This document shows, in pieces, positions 58,801-64,000 of a stretch of DNA of 64,000 nucleotides; within the stretch, counting starts at the first letter, position 1, and each line of letters opens with the position of its first letter. Under the pieces are notes generated by a model. That model had not been told where the DNA came from and ran no database searches. It worked only from the letters and a program-made list of their open reading frames with translations. Both the position numbers and the translations under genes were made by a program. Source of the DNA: Bugulina stolonifera (lineage: Eukaryota > Bryozoa > Gymnolaemata > Cheilostomatida > Bugulidae); NCBI GenBank assembly GCA_935421135.1, contig OW285190.1, forward strand, positions 6,473,501 through 6,537,500, in the 5' to 3' direction.

Positions 58801-59300
58801 ACACAAGCTGGTCTATGTCGTCTCCTACAAACATTACACTATTTTATATTATATTGGGTGCTTATATTTTTACGAAGGAAGCATCTAAACAACAGAAATG
58901 ATTTCACGACATGCCAGTAGCCTTGCGCCATCGCTAGGTAAAGGCAGACCGTTACTTACATTCAGGATTGAATCCAGACGTTATGTTAGCACAATGTGGT
59001 CAATCGGCCATTGGGCATATTCACAGCATGATCGCTTATATCACTGCATATATACATGGAGTGTCAGTTGACTGGAGATTTACAGAGCTTTTCCTGTTCT
59101 TGGTTCCTCTGTTGCGGATGCCAATACGGAATCTGCACTATTGCGCAAATCACCTCATTTTTGCAGCAGTAAAATTCATTTTCCTTAAGTCATTCAATAT
59201 TCATCTTCGTTAAGAAGGTCAATGCTGAAATAAAGCTTTAACTGTTCCTTTATGAACTGAAATTATGCGAACTTGTATTAGAACAAATCTGACACTGCAG

Positions 59301-59466
59301 ACGTCAATGCAATATAAATGATGCTGGTCATAGCTGTGTGATTTCTATGGTTTACCATATTGCACTAAACACTCCCAGCCCTGACACAGTATCATCTGCA
59401 ATATATGTCAGCAATGTGGATAATTGCTCAAATGGAAGTTTCTATGCTGGTCCTTATCTGATGTAA
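59301..59466 (+). CDS. Tyrosine-rich terminal exon, possible receptor tail (copy 2)
   Basis: Same length and frame as 53,013-53,178, same acceptor (ctgcag) and same end (YAGPYLM, TAA). The differences from copy 1 include several that change residues but none that breaks the frame. The upstream exon is not identified. Confidence 0.4.
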
Positions 59467-61380
59467 ATTTTCCACCAAATATCAGTTATTTTCCCCTGTT
59501 ACAGGTTGTCATATTATATCAATCCAGGCGTTCACATTCTCTGCTTGATACAGTGAAAACCATTGAGATGGAAATCATCTTATTAGCAAAATTGTGTCTT
59601 AACCCATTAGGTCCTATTGTGTTCTAATGCAATGGGCATTTCTGTCCTAAGAGAATTCATTGTTTAGCAGGCTTATGGACATAGCTTCATTGTTATGCAA
59701 TTTGTGTTAAAAATATCAACATTTTCATATACACATATGCATATATTCCGAATCAGCAGAGAATTCCCTACATTTTGACATGTATACAACTTTGTGCTAC
59801 CTATATTGAACATACAAGAGGGCAATGAACTTTAGCTATATTATTTTTATCATTTCCCTCAATGCACAAGGCTAAGGGCTCACATATCATATCCTCTAAG
59901 TTGAATTCTCTCTTAGATGTATTCTATTTTCTTACTCATTCTGAATCTGCAGAAAATTCTCTACAACTTGATATATATAATAGCTCTCCAAGTTTTATGT
60001 GTAATGCTCAACAGAGGAAGAGTTTCTGGGTATGTCGACTTGAAAATTACCATGAATACATTTTATGCATGTACATGTACATTGTATAATAGAACTGTTT
60101 TATGTCATATAATGTTAGAGGTGCTACCTTATAAAACCAATACTACATCACAATGTTTACATGACTGTGATCTATTTATGGTTATACAAAACCAAGAAAT
60201 TAGTATGTGCAATGTAGATAAAAATAATATGGTATTATATAAAATATGTCATACAGTTGAGAAGATGGTACGTAGCTACTGTGCATATTATAATATGTAC
60301 ATAAATAATAGAAACAGAATAATATAACAGGTGAATATGCATGTGGCCAATGACACGGAAAAGTAATGTCACAAGCAAAACCTGCTAATGATTGGATCAA
60401 TGTTCATGGCTTGTTACTGTTAGTTCCTCTACCTTTGCCTGTGCAAATAAATAATTATAATTTACACAAAATGTTAGGTAAAAAACAATCTTATGAATTG
60501 GAAACTATTGGCCAGGAAGTGAATTCTTAGTCTGTGTTTTAAGTACACGCTTAAACATACATGCAAATATTGATTGTAAGAAATCTTTTGGTACAATCTT
60601 CGTACATCTTAAAAGTCACCAGTTTTTCCAATATGCGTGTAACTGTCTACGCTGGTCCTGACCAGAGTTCAATTCCAGTGCACTGACATTGATTATTTCT
60701 GAAGTTTGAAGTGTACATATACATGCATCAATTGTAGCCCACCTCTAGATTCTATGGGTCAGTCTAAAATATCTTAATATTTGCTATCTTCTCAAAACCA
60801 GGTTTGCTCTATAACTTAGCTAATTTTGAACTAATTCCTGATCCTTTACTCTAATAAACATTTGACCGTCCATAATATATATTTCATGTACGATGTACAT
60901 ATCTATGTCTATCAGAAAGTGAAATTAATGAGTGAACTGTGCTTGCTTTTAAATGACAAGAAACTCGGAGTCACCCCTCATTTAACCAGATGATTTTCAA
61001 GTAACCGATTTACTACACTTAGTGTATATGTAGAAGAATGTGTTCACGTGTGATATAACAGGATGCAATGTAATATGGGAAGAGAACTAAAGTTTGGTGC
61101 GGTATTTTCATCAGTTAGGAACCAGCATAGAAAACTTCATTAGATTAATTATCCACGTTGCTGACATATCTTGCAGACGAACCTGTGTTATCACTGGTAG
61201 TGTTTAGTACATTATGGTAAACCTGAGAAATCCCACAGTTATGACCAGCAGTGATTGCATTGCATGGACACGTGCAGTGTCAGATTTGTTCCAATACAAG
61301 GTTACTTTATTTCAGCTTCTCAGTTTCCCAGAGATACTAAACAATCTACTTTCTACTTACTAGTGATGCTCACTGTTTAA

Positions 61381-63070
61381 GGTTATGTAACTGGGGTCTG
61401 AATTTTCTTTCGAAACTTTTCCCACATATTTAACCATGTCTGAAAGAGCCTGGACAGCTTTCAGTGTTAGCATTAAGTCACATGACGCAACGTTACAGGG
61501 GGTCAAAGACCGAAAACAGCGCTATGAAGTTTGCCTGCTGTTACTAGAATAATGTATTTTTCATTTAAATTATTGCATAATATTGTTAAATGTGCATGAA
61601 TGTTTACCTAAGCTGGTGTTATGAAGAGATAAAATAAAATAATGGCCTCCTAGAACTTTTTCTTATGCTGGCTTTTTGCCTGTAAAACCTTATCCAAGTT
61701 TTGTCTTATTTGTAGAATAAATTCTTTTCCATAAGGTAAACTAGCATGTGCAGGTGTTTCTATAAATGTTTAGGAACAGGTAGGATAGTATTAGATTGCA
61801 GGACACGTATATCATGTGAAGTTATCCCCTCTTGATTTTGAGCAATTTACGTTGTGTTATTGACATTACTTTGGCGTCAACTATCTCACTTCACTTTGCA
61901 GTAGTAGCCAATTTATTAATAGTTTTCGCTCAATTGAAGCATGAAGAAGCGGGCTTGTCTTTGATTAGTTATTTGGCTTTGTGGATGCTTCAAAAACTCT
62001 GGGAAATCCCATTTTTGAACCACAATCAAAATTAAAATTGGCAACTTTTGGCGTCAACTACAGCGAAATAGAGCAGCATTTGCTCAGATATCTAACCAAA
62101 TTCATTTTCAGCAAGCTTTCATCATGGGGGCTAGTTATAAACAAACCCTTAATAATTCAAATAAAGCTCTTAATAAAGTAGATTTAAAATACTTGTTCAA
62201 ATTTGAGAAAATAAAATATTAATTTGCTAATTTAATTTGACATGCAGCTATTCAAAAGAAGCTCTACAGTTTAAAAGGTTTTATAGTACTGGTGGAATGA
62301 TATTCCATTGCAATATTACTAAATATTGAACATCCACTCATCCTAATGCTGCTAACTGGCTTAAAAACGATCAACTTTTCTATCACTTATAGCCATTTTG
62401 TTTTTATGAATGAAGGTAGGCGGAGCTTCCGGAACCTGTCAGTTGCTTAGCAGCAAGGTTTTTCCTTAATTGAAAGGTGGGACAACTCTTTGTAAACTGC
62501 GCATATACAAGCCATTTAGACCACCACAGAGCTGCACACTGTACATGTAATTATTCAAATATATGAGACCTAGGATCAAATCATTGTTTTTTTTGCATAT
62601 TTTGTTTTGTGTTGGCTTTTAGACTGCCACTAGCGGCTGCTAAACAACCCAAAAAACATATCTAGCAGAATAACTGCCCTTATTCTTTCCTAGAACAGTG
62701 GATATATGTATTTTATAAGAATATACACCACACATATGTTTTGCATGGAATATTACATATACAAAAACAGAAAAAAGCTTGTTAAAACATGCATTATATG
62801 TTAGCCATACACCATGTAGTACTATGTCAATGAGATTGATTATTCTTCTGCATCTGTAACATTGTGTCATGCCTTCACGACGGAGTTCCCTGTCTAGCCA
62901 TTTAATTCATAAAATTGGAGCTGTAGTAAACGAACCCCAAAATTACTATGGGCCTTAACTTGAAAAATATTTCTTAGGCCTTCCCAATTTTTTTCTTATG
63001 CCTTTCCAGGTAGTAATGCCTATATAGTGTTAAAAGGAATTTTATTTTTGAGAACCCCAGTTACATAACC
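61381..63070. mobile_element. piggyBac-like non-autonomous transposon, 1690 bp
   Basis: 17-bp terminal inverted repeats (GGTTATGTAACTGGGGT) with TTAA on both sides (61,377-61,380 and 63,071-63,074). The other segmental copy has the unoccupied site 'cactgtttaatataataa' (54,111-54,128), proving insertion with TTAA duplication. TTAA targeting is the mark of piggyBac elements. Interior frames (61,832-62,181) show no transposase signature. Termini do not start CCC as in classical piggyBac, so the family is provisional. Confidence 0.85.
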
Positions 63071-64000
63071 TTAATATAATAATGATAGATCCTGAATTAA
63101 CATATTTCTAGTAATGACTTTTAATTTCCTCCATGAAGTAAATTAAATAGTCTTCACTACATATTTGTTAATCCTTGAGTTATAATGATTATACTGAACA
63201 GTGAGCACTACATATAACTAGCATTCAAAATGTCTGTTGGGAAGAAAACCCACACTGCTTGTGATAATAGTAGAATAACTATGCTGGAAAGTAAACGAGG
63301 AACTGAAATATTCACCATACTGAGGTTTAAACTTATATTCAGATTGGAGATGTTTTTTTATCAAATCTGGCCAGTCATGCAGCAGCTTTGGAATCCTATA
63401 TGTTCATTGGGTGAGTTGTAACAGCTGGCCGGTGCCATGCCAGAAACTATGTCCTCTGGGCATTAACCTTTTACCTTCCACTGGAGTTCCAGGAATGCCC
63501 TTGTTTTAACAGCATGATTACAGCTAACTAAATGAAATTAACCATAAAGCTGTTTATCTCATCAAGTGAAGCTCACCTGATCATTTCAACAGCTGCTTAA
63601 ATGCTGTTTCTGATGATTTTATTGCCTTGTTGAGTGCTAGAAATATAGAGTTCATCTCAGACTAGCTTACCATGCAGTCAGCTGCTGCACATTACATTTG
63701 ACTATGAAACACCAACATGGCAACATTATGAGTACATATTCTAGTTTTTGAAGATATTTCAGATAATGATACATACTATGATTACAAGGATGATAAGAGG
63801 TACATGTAGATAAAGCTGAAAATATTACCTGCAACTCAGTATTGAAATGATGGCTGTAGCCCTACCACATACAGAGCAACTAAGTAAGATATTTGCCTCA
63901 TTGTCACACTTAGTAAGATTAACATGGATATTAGGAGCATAAACTACCGGGAGGGTAAAATGTTTCCTAGTATTGAAATACCAGTGTAGTGATTTAAACT

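Larger units (their letters stand above)
57737..59249. other. No supported gene
   Basis: AT-rich sequence between the SL1 LTR and the second segmental copy. Contents recognised: two heat-shock-element-like sites and an inverted copy of the peptide-gene promoter. The 58,968-59,213 frame has a hydrophobic middle but no start context, splice or paralogue support. Confidence 0.45.
59250..64000. repeat. Segmental duplication, copy 2 (cut by window end)
   Basis: See 52,960-55,250. The match still runs at the last bases of the window, at the point corresponding to about 400 bp before the peptide-gene TATA box in copy 1. It contains the piggyBac-like element and about 0.9 kb of extra sequence (59.6-60.5 kb) in which I recognise nothing. 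Confidence 0.9.

Overview
This is a metazoan nuclear window. It has GT-AG introns, TATA-box promoters, AATAAA poly(A) signals, multi-exon genes, C2H2 zinc-finger arrays, CUB domains and many transposable elements. It looks AT-rich (by eye, not computed) and is full of ACATGT/TACATGTA palindromes. A marine invertebrate, perhaps a sponge, fits the style, but nothing here fixes the species.

Layout. (1) 3.0-8.3 kb, minus strand: one multi-exon gene for a type-I membrane protein with two CUB domains, a Ser/Thr-rich stalk, a transmembrane helix and two alternative cytoplasmic tails. One intron holds a nearly perfect 207-bp-arm inverted repeat. (2) 8.3-14.7 kb: no gene. It holds a tRNA-derived SINE, solo LTRs of a family called SL1 here, duplicated blocks and a minisatellite. 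(3) 14.8-24.4 kb and 34.9-52.8 kb, plus strand: a tandem cluster of six related genes (ZNF-A to ZNF-F). The shared plan is a 5'UTR exon, a short coding exon with an F-W-x-P-W motif, a second short exon with Y-x-E-M-x-x-V-Q, and a third exon carrying 5-9 C2H2 fingers. Several members are damaged: A and B do not join exon 1 to exon 2 in frame, C has a premature stop, D has a 2-bp frameshift, E has a hAT-like transposon in exon 1, and F has no finger exon in view. (4) 25.5-34.0 kb: two LTR elements side by side in the middle of the cluster. One is a non-coding element (25,514-27,396). The other is a 6.6-kb Ty3/Gypsy element on the minus strand (27,419-34,033) with gag, pol and an additional zinc-knuckle ORF; gag and pol are in one frame, separated by a UGA-CUA stop context. 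(5) 52.9-64 kb: a segmental duplication (about 53.0-55.2 and 59.25-64.0 kb) carrying tyrosine-rich exon fragments. A complete three-exon gene for a small secreted six-cysteine peptide lies between the copies (55.6-56.6 kb). A piggyBac-like element (TTAA duplication) lies in the second copy.

The zinc-finger genes sit among the elements, with copies in their introns, in one coding exon and between members. This resembles KRAB- or ZAD-type clusters that expand by tandem duplication; a role in transposon control is inference only. Coordinates and splice sites come from reading the sequence and from frame arithmetic, with no transcript evidence.
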